Source of the DNA: Myxococcus hansupus
GTDB taxonomy: Bacteria; Myxococcota; Myxococcia; Myxococcales; Myxococcaceae
DNA length: 64,000 bases
Assembly (NCBI RefSeq): GCF_000280925.3
Contig: NZ_CP012109.1
Coordinates: forward strand, 4,236,501-4,300,500
Reading direction: 5' to 3'
The notes below the pieces were generated by a model. That model was not told where the DNA came from, did not search any database, and worked only from the letters and a program-made list of their open reading frames with translations. The position numbers and the translations under genes are program-made. Positions 17,550 to 26,466 of this stretch are shown here, in pieces. The stretch's first letter is position 1. Every line of letters starts with the position of its first letter.

Positions 17550-20500
17550 TCAGCGCCGCAGCATGGAGCGCAGCAGCTCCAGGGCCTCGGTGACGTTCTG
17601 CCAGACCTGGAGCGACTTCACGCCCTCGCCCTCGCCCTGAATGGCGCGGCGCGAGGCGCGCTCCAGCGGGAGCAGCACACCCTCCACCAGCTCGATCTGC
17701 CGGCTCAGCTCCGCCGGAGACGGGCCGTTGACGGCGGTCCGCTGAAGCGCCTCGGCCGGGACGCTGGCCGACACGTTCACCGGCCGCTCCGCCAGCGCGG
17801 TGATGGCGCGGGAGAGCTGCTCCATGTACGGGCCGAAGTCCTGGGGCGGCGTGGGCGTGGGCGCCGCCATCCGCACCGTGGGCGCATCGGGCTGCTCCGC
17901 CTGCGCCGCCGCCTGGGCCGCCACCCGCTCCGTGAGGGCCTTGAGCAGGTGCGCCAGGTGCTTGAGGTACGGCGTGAAGTCCGGCCCCGCGGGGGCGGGC
18001 GCGGGCGCCACCACAGGCGCCGGCCTGGACTTCGCGGCGTCGCGACCCGCCTGCGCCACCTCCAGCACGGCCTCGCGCAGGGACTCCAGGCGGGGCAGCA
18101 CCTCCACCACCACGCCCGGCGCCTCCTCGCGGGTGTTGCTGGCGGAGACGTGCGTGGCGGCCTGCACCACCGCGTCGCGGACGGCGCCGAGCTGCTCCTC
18201 GATGCCGCTGAGCTGACCGGTGACGCGCGCCACCGGGTCGTCGTCCTTGCCGCCCATGCGCTTCACGCGCGCGAAGCCCTGCTTGATCTCCTCCCAGCGC
18301 TTCGCCTTCTCCGGCGACAGCCGGCCGCGCATCTCCGCCAGCTTGAGCAGGTTCTGCTCGGCCGCCGTCGTCAGCGTCTGCGACTCGCCCTGGTAGTGGT
18401 CGTCGATGAGCCGCTCGAGCTCGTCGTCCGTCATGGCCGCGACGATCTTCTCCGTGAGCTTGCTCATGTTGCGGTAGCTGCCCTGCAACTTGAACGCGGG
18501 CTCGGTCCGGAAGCGCTCGTCCTGCGCCGCCGAGGCGATGTACTGGAGGTTGACCTTCAGCAGCACCGACTGCGCGCGGAACATGCGCTGGAACACGGCG
18601 ATGATTTCCTGGAGCTCCGCCGCCGCGTAGCCGTGCTTCAGCTCGCCCGTCTGGATCTCCTCCCCCTGCGCCATGCGGATGAGGCGGTGCGTGTCCGCCG
18701 GATCCCGCGTGGCCAGCGGCGCCGTCACCGGGTTCGACGTGAGCGCGTTCTCCAAGTAGCTGAGCGCGAACAGGTGCTCCTTGCCGTCGAGGATGTCACC
18801 CAGGTTGTAGGTGTCCGCGCGGTTGGCGAGCATGTCCGGGATGCGGAAGCGGTCACCCGTCTCTGTGTACGGGTTGCCGGCCATGACCACGCAGAACTTC
18901 TTGCCGCGCAAATCATAGGTGCGCGTGCGGCCATTCCACACGCCCTCGACGCGGCGCTGACCGTCGCACAACGAGATGAACTTCTGGAGCAGCTCCGGGT
19001 CCGTGTGCTGGATGTCGTCGAGGTAGAGCATCACGTTGTTGCCCATCTCGAAGGACAGGTTGATGCGCTCCACCTCCTGCCGCGCCGTGGCGTTGGGCGC
19101 CTCGGCCGGGTCCAACGACTTCACGGAGTGACCCAACGCGGGGCCATTCACCTTCACGAAGGTGAGCCCGAGCCGGCTGGCGACGTACTCCATCAACGTC
19201 GTCTTGCCGTAGCCCGGAGGCGACATGAGCAGCAGCATGCCCATGCGATCCGTCCGCTTGCCCTCACCCGCCGCGCCGAGCTGCTTCGCCAGGTTCGCGC
19301 CGATGAGCGGCAGGTACACCTCGTCGATGAGCCGGTTGCGCACGAACGAGGACAGGACCTTCGGCGTCAGCTCGTCCAGGCGCAGCTTGCGGCGCTCACG
19401 CTCCAGCAAATCCCGCTGCATCGCGCGGTAGGCCTGGTACCGCGGCACGCGCACCTGCCGGAACTCACCCAGGCGCGCCAGGAACTCGTCCAGGCGCAGC
19501 GACAGCTTCCGGTCGTGGATGCGCGAGTGATTGCCCAGGAGCCCCGACACCTCGGTGGCCGTCAGCGCGCCCGCGGACTCGCGGTCCAGCTTGGTGCCGG
19601 TAAGCAGCAGGACGGAGGTCTCCAGCGCCACGTGGGCGGCCTCGCCCGGCCCGCCCTCGCGCTGCGCCAGGTAGCCGTCCAGCCACACCCGGGCGAGCTC
19701 CAGCCGCGCGCCCAGGTCCTTCTCCAGGCCCCGCAGGTCGTCCTCGAACGCGGAGCGCGTCCCATGGCGGTCGAGCTCGTGGAGGAACGCTTCCTTCAGC
19801 GACATCGCCTCGCCGCTGGTGGTGAAGCGCGGGTGCTCCGCGCCCAGCTCCTCGACGAGGTACCGGCCCGCCTGCCGCGCCTCCGCGGGAGAGTGCGCCA
19901 GGCCATGCGCGGTGAGGAACGCGCCCACGCGGTCCCCCAGCGCCTCGCCCACCTCGGCCAGGCTCCCGCCCGAGGCGAACGTCGTGCGCAGCCGCGCGAG
20001 GCTGCGCGCCCGGCGCTGGAACACCGTCTTGCTGGCCTCGTCGGCGTCGAAGGCCCAGAACAGCGCGGCCCAGGCACGCGGCACCGGCGCGAAGCGCAGC
20101 AGGCCCGCGCCCTGGTGCAGCCCGAGCAGCTTCTCCAGGATGGAGGCGGTGTCCGAGTCGTGGACGCCGCGCTCGTAGCCCTCATCGAAGCGGTCCGCCG
20201 CGTAGGCGCGCACCGTCTCCAGCAGCGCGCCGCCCAGCAGCGCCTCGTGGAGCGAGTCCAGGGACTGCCCCTGCTTGCCATCCTCGGCGTCCGCCAGGAG
20301 GCACCCCGCCAGGTACTCGGAGCGGTAGACGCCGGGCGACTCGGAGACGAGGTGCTGCTCCCAGAGCTCGCGGAACTTCAGCAGCTCCGGGTCATCCACC
20401 TTCTGCGCGTAGTCGGACCCAGTGAGCTGGAGGTACAGCTCGCCCTCGCGAGGCAGCAGCGTGAGGTCCAGCGGCTGCGTGCTGACGTTGAACCGGTACG

Positions 20501-23108
20501 CGCCCAGCTTGATGAGGTTTTCGCCGTCCGCGAAGAGGTCCTGCCGGTCTCGCAGGGCACGCAGCGCGTCCTGCTTCGCGGACTTCACGCGCGACTGCAC
20601 CTCGTCCGCGCGGACGCTGTCCTGCAGCTCCATCAACTGGTCAGCGAGCTGACGCAGCTTGAGGATCATCGCGTCGGAGGCGAAGTAGCCGTTGAGCTCG
20701 TCGTCCGTCTTGAAGGCCTTCGCCCGGCGCTGCACGCCCTGGAGGATGCGCTCGGCGGCGCCGAACAGGCTCAGCGCGCGGCGCTGCCGCTCGTCCACCA
20801 GCGACTGCTTGCGCGCACCGAAGGCCTCCAGCAGCTCTTCGCGTTTCTGGGTGATCTGCTCCAGGAACTCGTCGAACTCGCCGAAGCGGCCTTCCAGCTC
20901 CTCCAACTGGACGGTGAGGCGGGACATCGCCTCGTCGCAGCGCTCCGGGCTGTCCGCCTGGGACAGCGAGCTTTCGATGCTCTGCCCCAGCAGCTTGAAC
21001 TGGGCGCCGAACTCCGCGCGCTTCTCGCGGCCGGACAGCTCCTTGCGCTTGGCCGCGAGGCTGGCGCGCACCCGGTTGAGCCGGCTGAACAGCTCGGAGA
21101 TGCCCTCCAGGATTTTGGCCCGGGCCAGCGGGTCACCCACCTGGAGTCCGCCGACGACCTCGCCCAGGACCTCCAGGCCGTGGGCCGTCTTGTCCACGTC
21201 CTCGCCCAGGGGCGCCAGCTCCATGGTGGTCTGCACCGGCTCCAGCGTCGCCAGCAGCTCATCCAGGCGCCCGGCCAGCGGCGCCAGCGCCTCGCCCGTC
21301 TGGAGGAACTCCACACAGGCCGTGCTGACCCGGTCGGACGCCTCCACCACGGCGGACTCCAGGGCGTCCACGCGCCCCAGGTCCATGTACCGGATGTCCT
21401 TCAACGTAATCAGGTGCCCGCGCTGCTTGCGGAGGTCCGCCAGCGCCTGCATGAAGGCTTCCGCGTGGGACAGGTTCTCCGGCTGGACGCGCACCAGCAG
21501 CGTCCCCTGCTCCGCCTCCGCCGCCGCGAGCGCCTCGGTGGCGCGCTTGCGCATCGCGACCACCTTCTCGAACTCATCGATGATGAGCTCGGCGGTGCGC
21601 CGCAAGGTCTCCACCGGTTCCTGGAGACCCGTCTCCTCGTGGCTCAGCCAGTAGTACGCATCCAGCGCGCGGGTGGACGCGCCCACGAGGTCCTCGTAGG
21701 TGCGCCGCGTGGGCTTGTCCGACTTCGCGATGCGCTGAATCGTGAGCGCGTCCGAGATGCCGCGCACCAGCTCCGCGTTGCCCACCTTGCCCAGGTAGCC
21801 CGGGGCTGGCGGCGTGGCCGCCGCGTGCTCGGCGGAGACGAAGGGCGTCTGCCACACCTGCATCGGGTGGACGCGCGTGGGTTCGTCCGACGTGGAGCGG
21901 AAGATGACCAACTGGCCGTCGGCGAACAGGCTCATACCGTGGGCGACCAGGGGGTTCTGCACCTCCTTGCGCACCAGGTTGTAGGGGAACAGGACGTAGC
22001 AGCCGTCCGTCCGCCGGTGGAAGATGTAGAGCACGTCCTCGCCGTTGGGCGAACGGATGGCGCGCTTGAACTCCATGCCCTCCGAGGCCGCGGCGCCGTC
22101 GAAGACCTTGAAGTCCCCCGTCTGGAGGTAATAGCCGCCCGGGAAGACGATGCCCTGGTCCTCGGGCAGCCGCACGCAGGCCTGGCCAATGGCGTCGATG
22201 CGCACCACGTGCTGCGTGCGCGAGTTGAAGACGAGGTAGCGGTGCGCCCGCTCGCGGAACGGAAGCACCCGCAGCAGGATGAGCGTGCCCACCTGGGACC
22301 AGGCGAACTCGGCGTCGTCCAGCGACTGGTCCGGGTCGTCCACGGGCTCGTTGTAGATGCCCATGCCGGTGGAGGTGTTGTCCTCCACCTTGATGGTGAG
22401 GTCGCCCTTCACCGTCTCCACGAACACCTGGTCCAACACGTTGACGTGCGGGTGCTGACCGGTGACGTAGTTGTCCCGCGTGGCCACCGTCCACTCGAAG
22501 TCGTGCGACGGCGGGAAGACGTGGTCGCGCTCACCCTGGCTGTCCAGGTAGGTGGCGCGGCCCTCCAGGTCCAGGCTGAACCGGAAGACCTTGATGTCGC
22601 GCATCGTCTGGCCCGTCTGGAAGATGGCCAGCAAGCGCGAATCCAGCTTGCGGATTTGAAGGAGCTTCGCGTCCTTGTAGTACTTGTACAGCTCCCCGAA
22701 GTCCTTCACGAAGCGCGGGTCCGCCAGGAACCCGCCGGCCTCGGACTCAGGCACGGTGGAGAAGTCGTACCCGTCGGCCGTCTTCTCGAACTTGTGCAGG
22801 GAGAAGACGTCGGCCACCGACGTCTCCCGCTTCAAGCCGATGAAGACGTTGTAGCCGAAGAGCAGGTACTTGCCGACGCTGGCGATGTCGCACGGGACGC
22901 AGTTGTTCTCGGTGCGCACCCGCTCGTTGCCGATGACGGACAGCTCCGTCCCGCCGAAGAGCGCCTTGCGCCGCCCGTTGAGGTCATTCGCCTTCGCGCC
23001 CAGCGCGTCCGCCTGCGCCATGAGCCGCGCGCGGATGACCTCGTAGCTGCCGCCTTCCAGCGCCGCCTCGCCCACGGGCGCCGCGCCCTTGCCACCGTCA
23101 GTTGCCAT
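17550..23108 (-). CDS. Giant AAA+ ATPase (DUF3686 / 'DNA repair ATPase' type)
   Basis: 1852 residues from ATG 23108. The N-terminal ~480 residues look like the DUF3686-type region with repeated beta-strand segments (LRIKVFRFSLDL-like, YLVFNSRTQHVVRI, YYLQTGDFKVF). Residues about 510-850 are rich in heptad-like Leu/Glu/Lys and probably form a coiled coil. One AAA+ module has Walker A SPPGYGKTT (about 1292-1302), Walker B NVMLYLDDIQ (about 1358-1365) and sensor 1 VVMAGNPYTETG (about 1405-1415). The C-terminal 300 residues alternate helices with Pro/Ala-rich linkers. Annotation pipelines call relatives 'DNA repair ATPase', but nothing here supports a repair function. It lies downstream of flotillin and NfeD-like genes in the same direction, so membrane-domain remodelling is my inference. 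Confidence 0.85.
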   Translation of the reverse strand: MATDGGKGAAPVGEAALEGGSYEVIRARLMAQADALGAKANDLNGRRKALFGGTELSVIGNERVRTENNCVPCDIASVGKYLLFGYNVFIGLKRETSVADVFSLHKFEKTADGYDFSTVPESEAGGFLADPRFVKDFGELYKYYKDAKLLQIRKLDSRLLAIFQTGQTMRDIKVFRFSLDLEGRATYLDSQGERDHVFPPSHDFEWTVATRDNYVTGQHPHVNVLDQVFVETVKGDLTIKVEDNTSTGMGIYNEPVDDPDQSLDDAEFAWSQVGTLILLRVLPFRERAHRYLVFNSRTQHVVRIDAIGQACVRLPEDQGIVFPGGYYLQTGDFKVFDGAAASEGMEFKRAIRSPNGEDVLYIFHRRTDGCYVLFPYNLVRKEVQNPLVAHGMSLFADGQLVIFRSTSDEPTRVHPMQVWQTPFVSAEHAAATPPAPGYLGKVGNAELVRGISDALTIQRIAKSDKPTRRTYEDLVGASTRALDAYYWLSHEETGLQEPVETLRRTAELIIDEFEKVVAMRKRATEALAAAEAEQGTLLVRVQPENLSHAEAFMQALADLRKQRGHLITLKDIRYMDLGRVDALESAVVEASDRVSTACVEFLQTGEALAPLAGRLDELLATLEPVQTTMELAPLGEDVDKTAHGLEVLGEVVGGLQVGDPLARAKILEGISELFSRLNRVRASLAAKRKELSGREKRAEFGAQFKLLGQSIESSLSQADSPERCDEAMSRLTVQLEELEGRFGEFDEFLEQITQKREELLEAFGARKQSLVDERQRRALSLFGAAERILQGVQRRAKAFKTDDELNGYFASDAMILKLRQLADQLMELQDSVRADEVQSRVKSAKQDALRALRDRQDLFADGENLIKLGAYRFNVSTQPLDLTLLPREGELYLQLTGSDYAQKVDDPELLKFRELWEQHLVSESPGVYRSEYLAGCLLADAEDGKQGQSLDSLHEALLGGALLETVRAYAADRFDEGYERGVHDSDTASILEKLLGLHQGAGLLRFAPVPRAWAALFWAFDADEASKTVFQRRARSLARLRTTFASGGSLAEVGEALGDRVGAFLTAHGLAHSPAEARQAGRYLVEELGAEHPRFTTSGEAMSLKEAFLHELDRHGTRSAFEDDLRGLEKDLGARLELARVWLDGYLAQREGGPGEAAHVALETSVLLLTGTKLDRESAGALTATEVSGLLGNHSRIHDRKLSLRLDEFLARLGEFRQVRVPRYQAYRAMQRDLLERERRKLRLDELTPKVLSSFVRNRLIDEVYLPLIGANLAKQLGAAGEGKRTDRMGMLLLMSPPGYGKTTLMEYVASRLGLTFVKVNGPALGHSVKSLDPAEAPNATARQEVERINLSFEMGNNVMLYLDDIQHTDPELLQKFISLCDGQRRVEGVWNGRTRTYDLRGKKFCVVMAGNPYTETGDRFRIPDMLANRADTYNLGDILDGKEHLFALSYLENALTSNPVTAPLATRDPADTHRLIRMAQGEEIQTGELKHGYAAAELQEIIAVFQRMFRAQSVLLKVNLQYIASAAQDERFRTEPAFKLQGSYRNMSKLTEKIVAAMTDDELERLIDDHYQGESQTLTTAAEQNLLKLAEMRGRLSPEKAKRWEEIKQGFARVKRMGGKDDDPVARVTGQLSGIEEQLGAVRDAVVQAATHVSASNTREEAPGVVVEVLPRLESLREAVLEVAQAGRDAAKSRPAPVVAPAPAPAGPDFTPYLKHLAHLLKALTERVAAQAAAQAEQPDAPTVRMAAPTPTPPQDFGPYMEQLSRAITALAERPVNVSASVPAEALQRTAVNGPSPAELSRQIELVEGVLLPLERASRRAIQGEGEGVKSLQVWQNVTEALELLRSMLRR

Positions 23109-23249
23109 GAGTGTTCACCGGAAAAGCGAAGACCCCCACCCCCGCACCCTCCCGACAGGAGGGGCGCCACCCCGGAGGGGGCCCGGAGTGAGGGTCGTCT
23201 TACGGCCGTGCCACCGCCGCCAGTTCACGGCGGTGGCCCTTTGGGACTG
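23109..23249 (-). repeat. Intergenic hairpins, possibly a REP-like element
   Basis: Between the flotillin stop and the ATPase start there is a strong stem-loop, GCCACCGCC / GGCGGTGGC with a short loop, followed by a G/C-rich stretch whose ends (GACCC / GGGTC) are inverted and which contains CCCTCC / GGAGGG pairings. No U-tract follows. It could set the ratio of flotillin to ATPase, or be a dispersed palindromic repeat; only a genome search can tell. Confidence 0.35.
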
Positions 23250-25412
23250 TCAGCCCTGCGTGCTGTCCGTCGAGCCGGGCTTCAGCTCGTTCACCAGCGC
23301 CTTGAGGCCCGCGCCGGTCGCGGCGACGGGGCTGGCCGCCATCTTGTGCAGCAGCGCGGCCACCGCCAGGTTCTGCGCGTCGTTGCTCAGGCCCGGCTTG
23401 GAGAGGATCTCCTTCAGGTCGGCCGGCAGGTCCTTCTCGCCGTTGATGTAGCCGCCCAGCGCCTTCTGCAGCGCCTCGCCGTGGTCCAGCGCGCCGTCCA
23501 CCGCGGTGCCGAACGACACCGCCTTGACGAAGCGCTCGAAGAACTGGCCGTCGCCGCCCACGATGTTGAACTTCGCGTTGGCGAACGCCTTGGACAGCAC
23601 CTCGGCCTGCGCGTGCGCGATGTCCTTCTTCGCGCGGATGGCCTCCAGCTCCACGTCGCGCTCCTTGTTGAGCTTGAGGCGGAACTCCTCGTGCTCGCGG
23701 CCAACGCCGTCCATCAGCTTCATGGACGCGGCCTTCTCGGCCAGACCGCGGGCCTCGGCCAGCAGCTTCTCCTGGATGGCAGCGGCCTCGGCGAGCTGCT
23801 TCTCGCGCGTGGCAATGGCCTCCGCCTCGCCGCGCTTCTGGATGGCGCTGGCTTCCGCCTCCAGGACGCGCGCGTGGGCCAGACCCTTCTCCTGCTCACC
23901 CGCCGCCTCGGCCAGCAGCTTCTCGCGGACGATGTTCGCCTGCGCCGCGCCCTGCTTCTCGATGGCGCCCGCCTCGGCCTCCTTCACGCGGACGTTGACC
24001 ATGCCGAGCTTCTCCTGCGCCTGCGCGTCGGCCTCCTTCACGCGGACCTCGGCCAGACCCTCGGCGGCGGCCTCGGCCTGGATGCCCTCGGCCAGACGGA
24101 CCTTCGCCTTCGCCGTCTTGTCCGCGGCCTCCAGCTCGGCCTCGGCCAGTGTCAGCTTCTCCTTCGCGGTGAACTTGGCCACCTCGTTGGAGGCCTCGGC
24201 CGCCTTGATGTCCTTGACCAGCTTCTCCTGCGCCTGCGCCTCGGCGGTGATGAGCAGCGCGTCCTTGCGGCGGGTGGCCTCGGCCTTCACGCGCAGGTCC
24301 TTGATGCGCTCCTCCTCCTCCGCCACCGTCTTCTCCACGGCGATGCGGGCGCGGACCACGTCGGCGATGAGCTTCTTCTCGCCCTCGAGCGCCTTCTCCT
24401 TGGCGATGCGCTGCAGCTCCGTCTCACGCTCGCGGTTGATGGCTTCCAGGGCGCGGTCCTTCTCCACGCGCTCGGTCTCCACGCCCACCACGCGCTCGCG
24501 GTTCTTCTGCGCGACCTCGATCTGCCGGGACTTGTTCTGCTCGTTGATGTTGATTTCTTCCTCGGCCTTGATGCGCGCCAACTGGGCCTTGGCGTACTCC
24601 TCCTGCTTCACGCGCTCGGCCTCGGCCGTCTCGCGGGCCTGGATGCTGTCGATCTCCCGCTTCTGCTTGGCGGCGGCCTCTTCACGCTGGCGCTCGAGGG
24701 CGAAGATGGCCTCATCCGCCTCGACGTTGCGCTTGGTGACGGCCATGCGCTCGTCCTGGCGCAGCTCGTTGGTGAAGACGTTCTGCTTCGTCGTCAGCTC
24801 GGTGATCTTCCGGATGCCCTGGGCGTCCAGGATGTTGTCCTTGTCGAGCATCTCGACCGGGGTCTGCTCCAGGAAGTCGATGGCGCAGTCCTCCAGCATG
24901 TACCCGCTGAGGTCCCGACCGATGACGTTGACGACCTGGTCCTTGATCTCCTCGCGCTTGGTGTAGAGCTCCTCGAAGTCGAAGCTCTTGCCCACCGTCT
25001 TGAGGGCCTCGGAGAACTTGGCCTCGAAGAGGTTCTCCAGCGTCTCCTGGTCGGAGGCGCGCGCGCAGCCGATGGTCTGCGCCACCTTCAGCACGTCCTC
25101 GCGCGTCTTGTTCACGCGGACGAAGAAGGTGACCTTGATGTCACCCCGGATGTTGTCCTTGCAGATGAGGCCTTCCTTGCCACGGCGGTCGATTTCCACC
25201 GTCTTCAAGGAGATGTCCATCACCTCGGCGCGGTTGATGATGGGGAACACCACCGCGCCGGTGAAGGTAACGACCGGTTCGTTCTTCAGCGTGTTGACGA
25301 TGAGCACCTTCCCCTGGTCCACCTGCCGGTACAGCCGGACGATGGTGAGGAGGATGCCGCCAAGAAGGATGATGCCACCGATGCCGGCAGCGACCGCGGT
25401 AATGGGGTCCAT
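23250..25412 (-). CDS. Flotillin-like SPFH (band 7) membrane protein, long form
   Basis: 720 residues. ATG 25412 is preferred over ATG 25418 because the AGGAA element is properly spaced only for the former. One transmembrane helix (about residues 8-28, VAAGIGGIILLGGILLTIVR) is followed by an SPFH domain (about 30-230: VLIVNTLKNEPVVTFTGAVV, ISLKTVEIDRRGKEGL, VKVTFFVRV-like strands). Then comes about 360 residues of Glu/Ala-rich coiled coil with flotillin-type EA repeats (RVKEAEAGAIEKQGAA and similar). A C-terminal region of about 100 residues is not recognised. It is clearly longer than typical YuaG/FloT flotillins of about 500 residues. Flotillins oligomerise into membrane rafts or cages. Confidence 0.92.
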   Translation of the reverse strand: MDPITAVAAGIGGIILLGGILLTIVRLYRQVDQGKVLIVNTLKNEPVVTFTGAVVFPIINRAEVMDISLKTVEIDRRGKEGLICKDNIRGDIKVTFFVRVNKTREDVLKVAQTIGCARASDQETLENLFEAKFSEALKTVGKSFDFEELYTKREEIKDQVVNVIGRDLSGYMLEDCAIDFLEQTPVEMLDKDNILDAQGIRKITELTTKQNVFTNELRQDERMAVTKRNVEADEAIFALERQREEAAAKQKREIDSIQARETAEAERVKQEEYAKAQLARIKAEEEININEQNKSRQIEVAQKNRERVVGVETERVEKDRALEAINRERETELQRIAKEKALEGEKKLIADVVRARIAVEKTVAEEEERIKDLRVKAEATRRKDALLITAEAQAQEKLVKDIKAAEASNEVAKFTAKEKLTLAEAELEAADKTAKAKVRLAEGIQAEAAAEGLAEVRVKEADAQAQEKLGMVNVRVKEAEAGAIEKQGAAQANIVREKLLAEAAGEQEKGLAHARVLEAEASAIQKRGEAEAIATREKQLAEAAAIQEKLLAEARGLAEKAASMKLMDGVGREHEEFRLKLNKERDVELEAIRAKKDIAHAQAEVLSKAFANAKFNIVGGDGQFFERFVKAVSFGTAVDGALDHGEALQKALGGYINGEKDLPADLKEILSKPGLSNDAQNLAVAALLHKMAASPVAATGAGLKALVNELKPGSTDSTQG

Positions 25413-25527
25413 GGCCATTTCCTGATTGATGATGACAGCGGGCCTTGTATCAGGCGCCGGAGGTCCCCCGCAAAAGCCCACCGGCGTCGAATGTGACGGC
25501 CGCCCCCTCGGCGCGACCGGGAAAAAA

Positions 25528-26289
25528 TCAGCCTCGTGCCTTCACGCGAGCCAAGGCCGCGGCGCGGGCCGGATCCTGGAGCTGTGCCTGCTCCTCCGGC
25601 AGCAGCCAGTCGACTGGCTCCACTTCATACACACGCCGTTCGGCGTCGTACGCGAGGATCAGCGCTGGCTGGCCCCGCTTGAGTTCGTTGGGCTTCGCGC
25701 AGACGACGTTGAGGATGACACCCGCGCCGCCGTCCTCGAAGGTCGCATGGCCCGTCCTGGCCGTCACGCTGCCACTGGAGATGGTACACACGCGGCCCAT
25801 CAGCGAGTCACGCCCCGGCGCGCGCTTGGCCACGAACACCGGCCGCAGCGGCCGCACCGCGAAGCCCGCTGTCACCGTGCCCGCCGCGAAGCACGCGAGC
25901 CCCAGCCCGCTGTTCAGCAACCACGAGGGGAGCACCCCGCCCAGGGCCTCATTCAGCGGCTGCGCGCTCATGACCGACAGGAACCAGGCGATGAACACCA
26001 CGAAGCTCACGGAGACGGTGATGGGGATTCCCGCGAAGCCCATGGCCGCGAGGATGCCTCCACCGTCGACGTCGAAGTCCGCATCCGAACCCGCCAGCGC
26101 CTTCGCACTGCCCAAGGCCTTGCCGGCGCCCTCGACGCTGATGTCGCCGTCGAGGCTCACGTCGGCATCGAACACGTCGATGCCCACCGCGCCCACGATG
26201 ACGAACAGCCAGTACGTCATCACCACGCCCAGGACGATGGTGAAGATGGCGGTCGGGAAGGCCAGGATGGTGTCGAGAAAGGCGTTCAT
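25528..26289 (-). CDS. NfeD/YuaF-like membrane protein with C-terminal OB-type domain
   Basis: 253 residues from ATG 26289. Hydrophobic segments lie at about residues 7-37, 78-105 and 122-150. An Asp/Gly-rich loop (DVFDADVSLDGDIS) separates the first two. The C-terminal ~85 residues (DSLMGRVCTISSGSVTARTG...VYEVEPVDWLL) look like the small beta-barrel OB-fold of NfeD/YuaF/YqiJ proteins. Such proteins are encoded beside flotillins in many bacteria and are thought to pair with them. Here the flotillin gene follows 115 bases downstream, then the giant ATPase, so all three probably act together at the inner membrane. Confidence 0.82.
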   Translation of the reverse strand: MNAFLDTILAFPTAIFTIVLGVVMTYWLFVIVGAVGIDVFDADVSLDGDISVEGAGKALGSAKALAGSDADFDVDGGGILAAMGFAGIPITVSVSFVVFIAWFLSVMSAQPLNEALGGVLPSWLLNSGLGLACFAAGTVTAGFAVRPLRPVFVAKRAPGRDSLMGRVCTISSGSVTARTGHATFEDGGAGVILNVVCAKPNELKRGQPALILAYDAERRVYEVEPVDWLLPEEQAQLQDPARAAALARVKARG

Positions 26290-26466
26290 GCGGCTCGGCT
26301 CGCACTCTAAGCGATTGTCATTCCCATCGAAAACGCGGCCGGGCGCTTTTTCGCTCGAAACAGGGGCAGGCGGCCAGACGGCACCTGCCTTGCCGCTCGC
26401 CCCGTCCCTGCCCACAACAGGAGGACCCGCTCACATGAGGTGCGCGGGGTTTCCCGTACCGGGCCC

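Noticed and set aside
17949-25496. A very long open frame on the plus strand, opposite the giant ATPase and flotillin
   Set aside because: It spans two real genes and their spacer, has the Arg/Leu/Val/His-rich composition of antisense frames in GC-rich DNA, and shows no domain.
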